A stretch of 9,107 bases of DNA. It comes from Planctomycetota bacterium. GTDB taxonomy: Bacteria > Planctomycetota > Phycisphaerae > WQYP01 > JAJZKY01. Positions 1 through 6,403 of the stretch are shown here, one piece after another. The translations under genes and the position numbers were made by a program. The notes under the pieces are model-generated. The model saw nothing but the letters and a program-made list of their open reading frames with translations, was not told where the DNA came from and searched no databases. Positions within the stretch are counted from its first letter, which is position 1. Each line of letters begins with the position of its first letter. The stretch spans positions 1 to 9,107 of the forward strand of contig JAJZKY010000150.1 of assembly GCA_021803885.1 (NCBI GenBank), read 5' to 3'.

Positions 1-316
1 TCCACATTAGCCGCCACCACCAGAATGGAAATCGCATCGGAAGACTCCGGCAATCCTTCAAGTCTATCTGGCCGGCGGCGACATTCTCCGAAGCGGACTG
101 ACCGAGGCTGGTCAGAAGTCCCGGCGAGCTAAAATTACGCCCTTGTTGAAAACCCCGTGATGGTTCAGTGCCATCGGCAAGTGAGGCAACATTGTGCTGC
201 GCGCGGGCCTGCTCTTCCACTCGCCTGAGTATCTCGGTAGCGGTGGCTGACGTGGCTTCAGTACTTCCAGTGCGTTCGGATTCCACTCGTTGAAGGGCTT
301 CAAATATGAGGCTCAT
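1..316 (-). CDS. CpsD-like tyrosine autokinase, N-terminal part only (runs off left edge)
   Basis: The ATG at 314-316 follows a good ribosome binding site (AAGGAG, 5 bases before the start), and the frame stays open to the window edge, giving about 105 codons. The protein begins MSLIFEALQRVESERTGS and continues with ATEILRRVEEQA. This closely resembles the start of acidobacterial CpsD/CapB-type and XrtA-associated bacterial tyrosine kinases (MSRIFEALQ...). Those are cytoplasmic P-loop kinases that partner the Wzz/GumC chain-length protein and regulate polysaccharide polymerisation. The Walker motifs and tyrosine-rich tail would lie outside the window, so the kinase assignment rests only on the N-terminus and on the place of the gene as last in the EPS operon, 35 bases after the ATPase. 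The last ~15 visible residues (RFPFWWWRLMW) look unlike a normal linker; the +1 frame there reads SDAISILVVAANV, so a frameshift close to the edge is possible. Confidence 0.6.
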   Translation of the reverse strand, partial: MSLIFEALQRVESERTGSTEATSATATEILRRVEEQARAQHNVASLADGTEPSRGFQQGRNFSSPGLLTSLGQSASENVAAGQIDLKDCRSLPMRFPFWWWRLMW

Positions 317-351
317 AAGTTCTCCTTTCCGAAGGGCGGCTCATCGAATAG

Positions 352-1275
352 CTATTTTGTTGAGTCCGCGTTCCGCAATAAAGTGGTGATTTCAAGAGGA
401 GTCCGAGATTTTTCAGGGCGACTAAGGTTGAAGTCTACCCGTGCTCGCGTTGCGGCGCCGTCGAGACGGAACTCCTCGGCGACCTGATCGATGATTTCTG
501 GAGTGACCGTGGGCGACTGCATGGCATAGGAGCTGAGCAGAGCGTTCTCACACAGCGTATTAATAAGTCTTGGAATGCCATTCGAATGGCGATAGACCGC
601 TTCAACGGCTTCCGGTGAAAATATGGGATCGTTCTGAAGATTTGCTCCCGCCATCTCGAGACGTTGCGATATATAAGTCATTGTTTCGCTGGGGCTTAGC
701 TGCTCCAGGCGAGCCCGCAGCGCGATCCTCTGTTTCAACTGTCGAAGGCCCATCGAGTCCAGTTTCGCTTCAAGTTCGGGCTGCCCTATCAGGAGAACTT
801 GGAGGAGTTTGTCTTTGGTCGTCTCGATGTTGGTCAACAGTCGAATCTCTTCAAGAAGCTCCTCTGACAAATCATGGGCTTCGTCGACGATCAGAAGGGT
901 TGTCAAACCTTTTGCCCCGCGGTCCGTGAGAAATGCCGTGAAGGTGAGTAACAGGTCGCTCTTGTTCTTGTCTTTCGTGTCGAATCCAAGGTCCGCGAGG
1001 ATGTAGCGAAGAAAGTCCTCCGCTCCAAGACGGCCATTGAACACGTAGGAAAATGCAATGTCGTGGCTCTTCTCCAGCAACTGCAGGAGGCAGCGAAGGA
1101 GCAATGTCTTGCCCGTGCCGACTTCCCCGGTGACGACAATGAATCCCTTGTGTTGGCGGACGCCGTAGTACAGCGTTGCGAGTGCCTCGTCATGCCGTGG
1201 TGTTGAAACGAAGCATGCAGGATCAGGGCTCAGATCGAATGGGTTGCGCGTGAGATGGAAGAAGGATCTATACAT
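352..1275 (-). CDS. ExeA/XrtA-type AAA ATPase of the polysaccharide operon
   Basis: This is a 307-residue cytoplasmic P-loop ATPase related to ExeA/GspA and to the putative secretion ATPase of exosortase (PEP-CTERM/XrtA) polysaccharide loci. It opens MYRSFFHLTRNPFDLSPDP, the family's usual FF-L-NPF-L-PDP start. The Walker A motif GEVGTGKT is at residues 50-57, the Walker B motif LLIVDEAHD at 127-135, and the sensor-like LIGQPEL at 162-168, followed by QLKQRIALRARLEQL and GIPRLINTLCENAL, both typical of the family. No membrane segment is visible. I chose the ATG at 1275 because the protein then begins exactly at the family start; it overlaps the end of the chain-length gene by 8 bases, which implies translational coupling. 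An upstream ATG at 1329 would add 18 unconserved residues. The exact role in polymer export is unknown even in the better studied XrtA loci. Confidence 0.92.
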   Translation of the reverse strand: MYRSFFHLTRNPFDLSPDPACFVSTPRHDEALATLYYGVRQHKGFIVVTGEVGTGKTLLLRCLLQLLEKSHDIAFSYVFNGRLGAEDFLRYILADLGFDTKDKNKSDLLLTFTAFLTDRGAKGLTTLLIVDEAHDLSEELLEEIRLLTNIETTKDKLLQVLLIGQPELEAKLDSMGLRQLKQRIALRARLEQLSPSETMTYISQRLEMAGANLQNDPIFSPEAVEAVYRHSNGIPRLINTLCENALLSSYAMQSPTVTPEIIDQVAEEFRLDGAATRARVDFNLSRPEKSRTPLEITTLLRNADSTK

Positions 1276-2941
1276 GGTGTTTTGACAGGAGATGGCCGAG
1301 GTGAATGGATGAACTGCTTGCGTCCACATAGTTGAAAAGAGAACCGGCTCCGATTACAAGCACGACCAAAACGAGCAGGGCCCATCCCAGCACGACCCTG
1401 CGCTTGGCACGTCGCTGCTCGGTTTCCGTAGCGGCCACAGGTATCTCGCCGATCACTGCGACCGGAAGAAGATCTTCGATCTCCTTATCGGAATAGAGGC
1501 GATCATCGAGAAATTCCATCCCACCGGCGACGATCAGGCCGAGTGCAAGTCCAACTCCAATGCCCAACAACGATAGTTTTGTTCGCTTCGGGGAGTCCGG
1601 CCGCTCTGGCAGGCTAGGGGGATCAAGAACGCTGAAGCGTTCTCCCTGCTGCAATCGCTCCATGCTCGTGGCCATGGCCGAGTTATTCTCCTTCTTCAGC
1701 AGTTCGTTATAGTTGGCTTGTGACTGCTCATAACCGCGCGTCAAGCTGGAGAGTTGTGCTTCGACGGCAGGCGCGGAATTCAGGCGTGCCTGGTAGGCGT
1801 CGATGCGCTGCTTGAGTTGTGCTATATCGTTTTGACGGGTTGAGATCTCCGCGTTGGTCGCATCGAGTTGACTTTTGAGTTGCAGGACGGCGGCACCTGT
1901 GGCGGGAACATTTGCCGTGGAAGATTTAGAGCTTTTCTCTTGCTGCTTGCCTGTCGCGTGCGGGCTCGCCTTGATGGCCGCTAGAAGTCGATTCCGCTCC
2001 TTGACCGCCGCGTCGATCTTAGATTGAAGAGCCTGCACGGCCGGGTAGCGATCCGTATACTGTGATTTCAGGCTAGCGAGCTGAGACCTCATGTTTGACA
2101 GCTCGGTATTAATCGAGGCCAGATCCGTCGGCGTGGCGCCCCCCGCGCTGCCCCTTGACCCAAGCGCATCGTATTGCTGAATCAGTGATTGCAAGTAGAC
2201 TTTCTGTTGCCGGGCGGAGTTCAAAGAGTCTTCCGCATTCTGGAGCTGAGACTGCAAACCGCTCAGAATCTGAAGATTACTGGCTTGTTGTGTCGGCAGC
2301 GTACCCTGATGTGCAGACTGGAATTGTTTCACTTTCGCTTCCTGCTTCGACAGACTCTCTCGCGCGTCAGCGAGTTGCTGCTGCAGGAATTTCGTGGTGC
2401 TTTCCGATTCGTTTTGCAGGGATTGTTGGTTTTCCTGAATGAACAGATTCGTTAGCTGGCTTGTTACCTGTTGGGCCAAATGCGGCGAGGGAGCGGAGTA
2501 AGCAACGGTAAATCCGCTGATTGCTCCGGATTCCGGATCGCGCACAACGGAAACCTTAATGTCCTTGCGCATTTCGCCTACGATCGCATCTGGCGTCAGA
2601 GGAGTCTTTGAATTGTGGTAAAGATGAAGCCGGTTGGCGATCAGGAGGAGCCGCGTACGGCTCAAAATCTGCTCAGTGAGGCTCGCAAGGCGATCCTGCA
2701 GATTTGCGTTGACGTTTGGCGTTATATAGGTTGTGGGTACTGAAGGTTCCTGCACCAGGATGGTGGTAGTGGATTTATAGCGCACGGGCATAATCCAGCT
2801 GGCAGCAAATACAATCAGCCAGCCGAGGAAGAACGGCAGCAAAAAATACACGTACCGGCGGCGCGCCAGGTTCAGGAAGCGTCCGACGTCAAATCGCTTT
2901 GGTTGTTCTGTTGTGAGGATGTCTTCCGGCATGGTGATCAC
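1268..2941 (-). CDS. GumC/Wzz-type polysaccharide chain-length determinant
   Basis: A 557-residue inner-membrane polysaccharide co-polymerase of the GumC / XrtA-system chain-length type. A positively charged stretch (LARRRY, 25-30) leads into transmembrane helix 1 (about 31-51). A Wzz-like domain with RYKSTTTILVQ and the LASLTEQILSRTRL segment follows. Residues about 180-430 are Gln/Ser-rich heptad sequence, predicted periplasmic coiled coil. The proline-rich DPPSLPERPDSPKR (440-453) directly precedes transmembrane helix 2 (about 456-475), as is typical of Wzz proteins. A third hydrophobic helix at about 517-537 and a short tail ending SKHHV resemble XrtA-type members. There is no fused kinase domain; the kinase is probably the separate CpsD-like gene at 1-316. 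The start is GTG at 2941, whose last bases overlap the TGA of the preceding gene (GTGA), with AGGA just upstream. The ATG at 2932 is an alternative three codons in. Confidence 0.92.
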   Translation of the reverse strand: MITMPEDILTTEQPKRFDVGRFLNLARRRYVYFLLPFFLGWLIVFAASWIMPVRYKSTTTILVQEPSVPTTYITPNVNANLQDRLASLTEQILSRTRLLLIANRLHLYHNSKTPLTPDAIVGEMRKDIKVSVVRDPESGAISGFTVAYSAPSPHLAQQVTSQLTNLFIQENQQSLQNESESTTKFLQQQLADARESLSKQEAKVKQFQSAHQGTLPTQQASNLQILSGLQSQLQNAEDSLNSARQQKVYLQSLIQQYDALGSRGSAGGATPTDLASINTELSNMRSQLASLKSQYTDRYPAVQALQSKIDAAVKERNRLLAAIKASPHATGKQQEKSSKSSTANVPATGAAVLQLKSQLDATNAEISTRQNDIAQLKQRIDAYQARLNSAPAVEAQLSSLTRGYEQSQANYNELLKKENNSAMATSMERLQQGERFSVLDPPSLPERPDSPKRTKLSLLGIGVGLALGLIVAGGMEFLDDRLYSDKEIEDLLPVAVIGEIPVAATETEQRRAKRRVVLGWALLVLVVLVIGAGSLFNYVDASSSSIHLGHLLSKHHV

Positions 2942-4290
2942 ATTCCTAGAGGTCTGGTGAAGTGATACGAAATTGAGGCGGTTGCTAGAGAGCTGTCAGG
3001 ATTAGCGGCAATGGATGGAATACCGTCATAGGTTTGATGAAGATGCTGATATTGAATCGAAAGGCTAAGAAATGGGCCCAGCCGACGCTCCAGTGAGCCA
3101 TTGAATGAGACCGTGTGTCCGCCGGGCGTCGAAAAGCTGAAGGAGCGGGTTACGGGATTGAGTTGAGCGTAAGTTCCGGCTATCGTTGCTATCCAGTCAG
3201 GAGAAAGCTGCAACCGCGTGGACAGGCTTCCGGAGTCAGATGAGTAAGCTCCGACGATACCCTCTCCAGCCGTCACAAGGTGACTGTAGGTCAGGGCAAA
3301 ACTCGCCCGCTGCGCCTGCCAGCCCACGCTGCCAACAGCAATTGGGGTCCACGCATGAAGAGGGGCAGCCGGTGACTGCTCCAACTTGTAATACTGTGGA
3401 CCGGCCCCGAGCGAAATGGAGAGCTTCGGTTCCAAGTAGACTGTGTAGAAGGCCATTGCTTCGTGCGCACTTAAGTCCTCTTCTGGAGGGCCGCTCGCCG
3501 TATCCGGCGTTGCTACGATATAGGAATACTCATAGAGCCCGCCGAAGTACTGATTCGAACCAAAGCGACGTGTATAGAAGCCGGACCCGCTGCGCGAGTT
3601 CGAGTCGAAAAGGCCTTGAGCCTGAGAAGTGTTGGTGTAATGAAGAAGAGTTGTATTACCACCCGCTCCAACCATACTATTCGGTGACAGCTGCCAGGCC
3701 AGTTGCCCGTAGGCGCTGTTTGATATTTGCGGCGCAAACGGAACAATAAAGCCTGGTGTTGCCGCCGGCAGGCCACCCGAAATGGATCCGGACGATAACG
3801 GTTGACTCCAGGTGTCTGAAGTCTTGTCAACGCTATCTCCCGCCAGAACCGTGACATGTGGGGCCAAGTGATATTGGAAGGCGACCGTGCCGCTTTGATT
3901 GAAGGTATTGAAGATGGTATCAGGACTGTAATAGTCAAAGGTTGGGGAGTATTGCAGCGATTCATTCAGGCGGGAAGTTGTGCGGTCAAACGACATGTAT
4001 GGTTGCACGCTGAATGTGGAGTCGCTAACCGTACGAATTCCGCTTCCCGGGTACAGATTGTTGGCGTAGCCACCGCTCACAAGTACTCCGCCACTCAAGG
4101 CGTTGGATAGTTTCTGAGCACCGATACTGGTGGGGAGCCCGACCCCGCTCACCGGCGGCGGTAACAGCATCTGCGTCTGAGCCTGGCTGCTGGCCGGTGC
4201 TTCGTTGCGCTGGGCTACCGCGGAAGAAGCGAAAATGAGCGTCGAAATGAGGCAGAGTTCTTTCAGCAAGGATGGCACCTCACGGAACAA
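2938..4290 (-). CDS. Outer-membrane beta-barrel protein of the EPS operon
   Basis: A 450-residue secreted protein without a confidently named family. It has a signal peptide (hydrophobic LCLISTLIFASSAVA, likely cleavage after A26, AVA|Q), a Pro/Gln-rich linker, then repeated alternating amphipathic strands rich in Tyr, Ser, Gly and Gln (for example NESLQYSPTFDYY, TVAFQYHL, SLSIQYQHLHQ). It ends near SISYHF, like the last strand and C-terminal signal of beta-barrels. Comparable barrels occur in exosortase-type polysaccharide loci (the PEP-CTERM-associated outer-membrane barrel family). I infer that it forms the outer-membrane step of polymer export together with the SLBB protein. The start is uncertain: TTG at 4290 has GGAG nine bases upstream and overlaps the end of the preceding gene. 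TTG at 4269 (MLKELCLIST...) has GAGG eight bases upstream and gives a cleaner signal peptide. The end overlaps the chain-length gene by 4 bases. Confidence 0.8.
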   Translation of the reverse strand: MFREVPSLLKELCLISTLIFASSAVAQRNEAPASSQAQTQMLLPPPVSGVGLPTSIGAQKLSNALSGGVLVSGGYANNLYPGSGIRTVSDSTFSVQPYMSFDRTTSRLNESLQYSPTFDYYSPDTIFNTFNQSGTVAFQYHLAPHVTVLAGDSVDKTSDTWSQPLSSGSISGGLPAATPGFIVPFAPQISNSAYGQLAWQLSPNSMVGAGGNTTLLHYTNTSQAQGLFDSNSRSGSGFYTRRFGSNQYFGGLYEYSYIVATPDTASGPPEEDLSAHEAMAFYTVYLEPKLSISLGAGPQYYKLEQSPAAPLHAWTPIAVGSVGWQAQRASFALTYSHLVTAGEGIVGAYSSDSGSLSTRLQLSPDWIATIAGTYAQLNPVTRSFSFSTPGGHTVSFNGSLERRLGPFLSLSIQYQHLHQTYDGIPSIAANPDSSLATASISYHFTRPLGM

Positions 4291-4924
4291 TTACCGTGTC
4301 TCCAGACCGCAAAGTGACATTTTGTTCGGGGTGTTTACCCTTAATAACCTGTTTGTAGTTAAACGGAATACGAGCTCCCTGCTTGCCATTCCTCTCCCGC
4401 AGAATGTAAATGTGCTTTTCCTTGGCAAAGGCAGTGAATCCGCCGGCATCCGCAATGGCATCGAGTACCGTGGTGGTGCCGGTCAGAGGATAGGAGCCCG
4501 GTTTGGCAACGCGACCCAGGATATTGAACTTCCGACTGTTCATCTTCAAAACCATCACGGTCACGTTCGGGTTATGGATATAGGCTTCCAGCTTGCGCGC
4601 AATCACTTGTTCCAACTCGGCCGGAGTCCGGTCAGCCGCTTGAACCGAACCGATGAGGGGAAGTGTGATCCTGCCGTCCGAGCGTACCGGCAGCGATTGC
4701 TTGAAATCCGGTTCATTCCAAACGTTGATCCCGAGTAAGTCGTCGTCTCCTATCACATAGGAGCCTTGACGAGATTCAGGAGAGCGGGAATTTGCAACTT
4801 GAGACGTCGGTTGGGCGTCACTGGATTTCGGGCTTTGGGCGGAAGCCACAAATCCCAGGGACGCAACAAGAACGGGCAGTAGAAGCAATGGTATGGCTGG
4901 GCGGTAAGAGAACCTGACACTCAT
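4280..4924 (-). CDS. Wza-type polysaccharide export protein (Poly_export + SLBB)
   Basis: A 214-residue periplasmic export protein of the Wza/GumB/BexD type. It has a signal peptide (hydrophobic IPLLLLPVLVASLGFV, probable cleavage ASA|Q at 29/30). The Poly_export domain lies at about 54-128, with the family signatures YVIGDDDLLGINVWNEPDF, LPVRSDGRITLPLIG and AYIHNPNVTVMV. One SLBB domain follows at about 132-185 (NILGRVAKPGSYPLTGTTTVLDAIADAGG), and the protein ends RSGDTVIVP. I see no cysteine anywhere, so unlike E. coli Wza it is not lipidated. It is also shorter than Wza and lacks the C-terminal helix that forms Wza's own outer-membrane pore, so it probably depends on a separate outer-membrane protein, for which the next gene is the obvious candidate. 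The ATG at 4924 has CAGGAA six bases upstream. It follows the antiterminator gene by 58 bases and overlaps the barrel gene. Confidence 0.94.
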   Translation of the reverse strand: MSVRFSYRPAIPLLLLPVLVASLGFVASAQSPKSSDAQPTSQVANSRSPESRQGSYVIGDDDLLGINVWNEPDFKQSLPVRSDGRITLPLIGSVQAADRTPAELEQVIARKLEAYIHNPNVTVMVLKMNSRKFNILGRVAKPGSYPLTGTTTVLDAIADAGGFTAFAKEKHIYILRERNGKQGARIPFNYKQVIKGKHPEQNVTLRSGDTVIVP

Positions 4925-4982
4925 ATCGATTCCTGTAGAAGCTGGAGTTGTGGCTGTACGCCGGTTTTAGCTCCGCAACGCT

Positions 4983-5570
4983 TCAGAGTTGGTGTGAGAG
5001 GCTTGGGCTGGGAAGCTCCCGTGCTGACGATAACGGCGCAGCAGAACTCTGCGGGCCCACAGGTTCCACATCTGTGGCTTCGATCTCCACGGCGACGGAC
5101 TGCGCCAACATCTCCACTGAAAGAACCAGGCGAAACAGGTTCTTCTTGCGGACAAGAATTCCCTCGACCCCTTCAAGAGAGCCGCGCTTAACGCGAACGC
5201 GATCGCCACAGCGCAGAAATGGATGCGGTTCCACGTCGAAATAACCTTCCACGACTCTATGGATGGCCTGGATCTCGGATTCGGGAATGATTGCAACCTG
5301 CTCCCCTTTGGTAAGAACCATGTGAATGCCGGGGGTCGTAACAATCTGCAACTTGCGGTCCAGCCCAGCCCGAACAAACACGTAGCACGGGAAAAGAGGA
5401 AGAGAGAGAGTCTTGCGGCGGTCCTTCCATCGCCGTACGGAGCTGTAGAGGGGCAGGAATACCTCGAACCCTTTCGCTGTCAGCATATCGGCTACTACTC
5501 TCTCGTGCTGGTGGCGCGTATACAGAGCCCACCATGACAAGCCCTCGCTACTGGTCTGCGAAATCTGCAT
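4983..5570 (-). CDS. NusG/RfaH-like (UpxY-type) transcription antiterminator
   Basis: A 195-residue NusG paralogue. The NGN domain at about 12-110 shows SWWALYTRHQHERVVADML, then GFEVFLPLYSSVRRWKDRRKTLSLPLFPCYVFVRA, the classic NusG/RfaH/UpxY pattern of a specialised family member, then TPGIHMVL. A KOW-type C-terminal domain spans about 119-170 (GDRVRVKRGSLEGVEGILVRKKN...). The last 25 residues are Ser/Pro-rich and probably disordered. Known relatives bind elongating RNA polymerase and promote readthrough of long capsule/EPS operons, and are usually encoded first in the operon they control, as here. ATG 5570 is preferred over the in-frame ATG at 5582, because GGAGG lies five bases before 5570 while nothing suitable precedes 5582. 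It is the first gene after the structured leader at 5571-5825. Confidence 0.92.
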   Translation of the reverse strand: MQISQTSSEGLSWWALYTRHQHERVVADMLTAKGFEVFLPLYSSVRRWKDRRKTLSLPLFPCYVFVRAGLDRKLQIVTTPGIHMVLTKGEQVAIIPESEIQAIHRVVEGYFDVEPHPFLRCGDRVRVKRGSLEGVEGILVRKKNLFRLVLSVEMLAQSVAVEIEATDVEPVGPQSSAAPLSSARELPSPSLSHQL

Positions 5571-5573
5571 TGT

Positions 5574-5580
5574 TCCCTCC
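5574..5580 (-). promoter_or_regulatory. Ribosome binding site deciding the antiterminator start
   Basis: The minus strand reads GGAGGGA here, five bases (counting from GGAGG) before the ATG at 5568-5570. The upstream in-frame ATG at 5580-5582 overlaps this site and has no Shine-Dalgarno sequence of its own, so it is unlikely to be the start. Confidence 0.75.
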
Positions 5581-5617
5581 ATAACTTGCTACTTATGGGT
5601 TCGCCGAAAGTGAGGTA

Positions 5618-5635
5618 ATATCGGAATTCGGATAT
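5618..5635. promoter_or_regulatory. 18-bp near-palindrome, candidate operator of the EPS operon
   Basis: The plus strand reads ATATCGGAATTCGGATAT. It is symmetric at 16 of 18 positions; only the two G positions flanking the central GAATTC fail to pair. It lies 48 bases upstream of the antiterminator start, where an operator overlapping or just below a promoter would be expected. No regulator for it is identified. Confidence 0.4.
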
Positions 5636-5676
5636 AGCTTCGCCCTGTGAGCTACATAGCCCATTTTTTCCACTTG

Positions 5677-5713
5677 CCTGCAATGACCTTCTCTGTTGCA
5701 GGCTCATGTGAGC
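5677..5713 (-). repeat. Two adjacent smaller inverted repeats in the EPS leader
   Basis: At 5702-5713 the minus strand reads GCTCA-CA-TGAGC, a 5-bp inverted repeat with a 2-base centre. At 5677-5702 it reads CCTGCAA, twelve bases, then TTGCAGG, a perfect 7-bp stem. They share one base, so they cannot both pair in full at once, and together with the hairpin at 5720-5747 they form a tandem series. Individually they are modest; the clustering is the reason for listing them. Confidence 0.45.
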
Positions 5714-5719
5714 GCTAAC

Positions 5720-5747
5720 ACGACTTGGGCTAGCTGCCCGAAGTCGT
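5720..5747 (-). repeat. Strong hairpin in the EPS leader
   Basis: On the minus strand ACGACTTCGGGC is followed by AGCTA and GCCCAAGTCGT. This is an 11-bp stem interrupted only by one bulged C, with a 5-base loop. It is 79 bases past the end of the PilZ gene and 150 bases before the antiterminator start. It lacks a following T-run in either direction. It may be an RNA leader structure, a pause/attenuation site, or a factor-dependent end for PilZ transcripts; the sequence does not decide among these. Confidence 0.6.
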
Positions 5748-5825
5748 CAACCCGCATAAAAGGTCGGAATCAGTGCTCGAAAGCTGTGCCCAATCCCGAC
5801 AAATGTCTCTCCGCCAAACCCTCTC

Positions 5826-6185
5826 TTACTTATCGCTTTTCTGGCGGAGCAGTCGTGAAAATGACAGTCTTGCTGCGATGTTCACCGCTCCCTTTACGGC
5901 TCCTTCTCTCTCCGATCGAATCACTATTCCGCGGCACCACACATCGGCCGCCCGTTTACCTTTCAGTTCGACTGGGAGAGTGAATCTCATCTCAACGTTC
6001 GTGCCTTCATCCAGAGGCCAATCCGTGGCCATAAGTAGTCCGGACATGCTGATGTTCTTCAGCATCCCTTCCCGCCACGTTTTTTCACCGCGAACCCGGT
6101 ACCGGATGGTCGTTACAATCCCGTAGCGTCTTGCCCGGGGCACTTCCATCACGATGCTGTGATTCGTGGCCTCCTTTGTTTTCAT
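5826..6185 (-). CDS. PilZ-domain protein
   Basis: A 119-residue single-domain cytoplasmic protein of PilZ type. PilZ domains commonly bind cyclic di-GMP and control motility or polysaccharide production. Visible features are a basic N-terminal segment (PRARRYGIVTTIRYRVRG), the second PilZ motif NISMSG (residues 44-49, the [D/N]xSxxG pattern), then alternating strands with FTLPVELKGKRAADVWCRGIVIR and AARLSFSRLL. The canonical RxxxR upstream of the first strand is not exact: residues 17-20 are RARR, while an R-x3-R occurs only at 28-32, inside the presumed strand. Ligand binding is therefore uncertain. The ATG at 6185 is chosen because AGGGGA precedes it by four bases; the in-frame ATG at 6236 has no ribosome binding site. 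Its position just upstream of the EPS operon on the same strand fits a regulatory role, but this is inferred. Confidence 0.8.
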   Translation of the reverse strand: MKTKEATNHSIVMEVPRARRYGIVTTIRYRVRGEKTWREGMLKNISMSGLLMATDWPLDEGTNVEMRFTLPVELKGKRAADVWCRGIVIRSEREGAVKGAVNIAARLSFSRLLRQKSDK

Positions 6186-6403
6186 GGCTTCCCCTGGTAC
6201 GGATAATTTGTTGCCGTGCCCACTTCGGAGTTGCATGTCAAAGGTTAGGGGTAAATGGGAAATGTAAACAATGGCCCGACGGTTCCATACGCAGTGCTAT
6301 AGAGAAAATAGAACTCAAGTGACTTACGAATGTGCATCCAAGGAGGAGCACAGGTAACCTGCGGTGTGAAAAGAACGTGACCTGGGCTCGCAGGCCGGGG
6401 GCG
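6186..6403. other. Gap between response regulator and PilZ genes
   Basis: These 218 bases show no credible gene. A perfect TTGACA sits on the minus strand at 6236-6241, but no -10-like hexamer lies at 16-18 bases from it. The promoter of the PilZ gene is not resolved. Confidence 0.4.

Larger units (their letters stand above)
5571..5825 (-). promoter_or_regulatory. Structured leader/promoter region of the EPS operon
   Basis: This 255-base gap lies between the PilZ gene and the first EPS gene, both on the minus strand. It has no credible reading frame but is rich in inverted repeats: three in tandem between 5677 and 5747, and an 18-bp near-palindrome at 5618-5635. A weak promoter can be read on the minus strand (TTGCAG about 19 bases before TATGTA, near 5657-5683), but the spacing is poor and I do not trust it. 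No U-run follows any hairpin on the minus strand, so none is a classical intrinsic terminator. The transcription start of the operon most likely lies in this region, though readthrough from the PilZ gene is not excluded. Confidence 0.5.

Noticed and set aside
3186..3749. Long plus-strand open frame (187 codons) opposite the beta-barrel gene
   Set aside because: It lies wholly antisense to a well-supported gene, has no recognisable motif or ribosome site, and has the Arg/Ser/Pro-rich composition typical of a shadow frame.
4205..4738. Plus-strand open frame (177 codons) opposite the SLBB export gene
   Set aside because: Antisense to a gene with clear domain signatures; no family resemblance.
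5636..5646. Possible ops/JUMPStart element (minus strand GGGCGAAGCTA) for the antiterminator
   Set aside because: Only a partial match to the enteric ops sequence, missing its central GGTAG, so it is not better than chance.
6236..6241. Perfect TTGACA on the minus strand as a -35 box for the PilZ gene
   Set aside because: No -10-like hexamer occurs at 16-18 bases; the nearest AT-rich stretch is far too distant.
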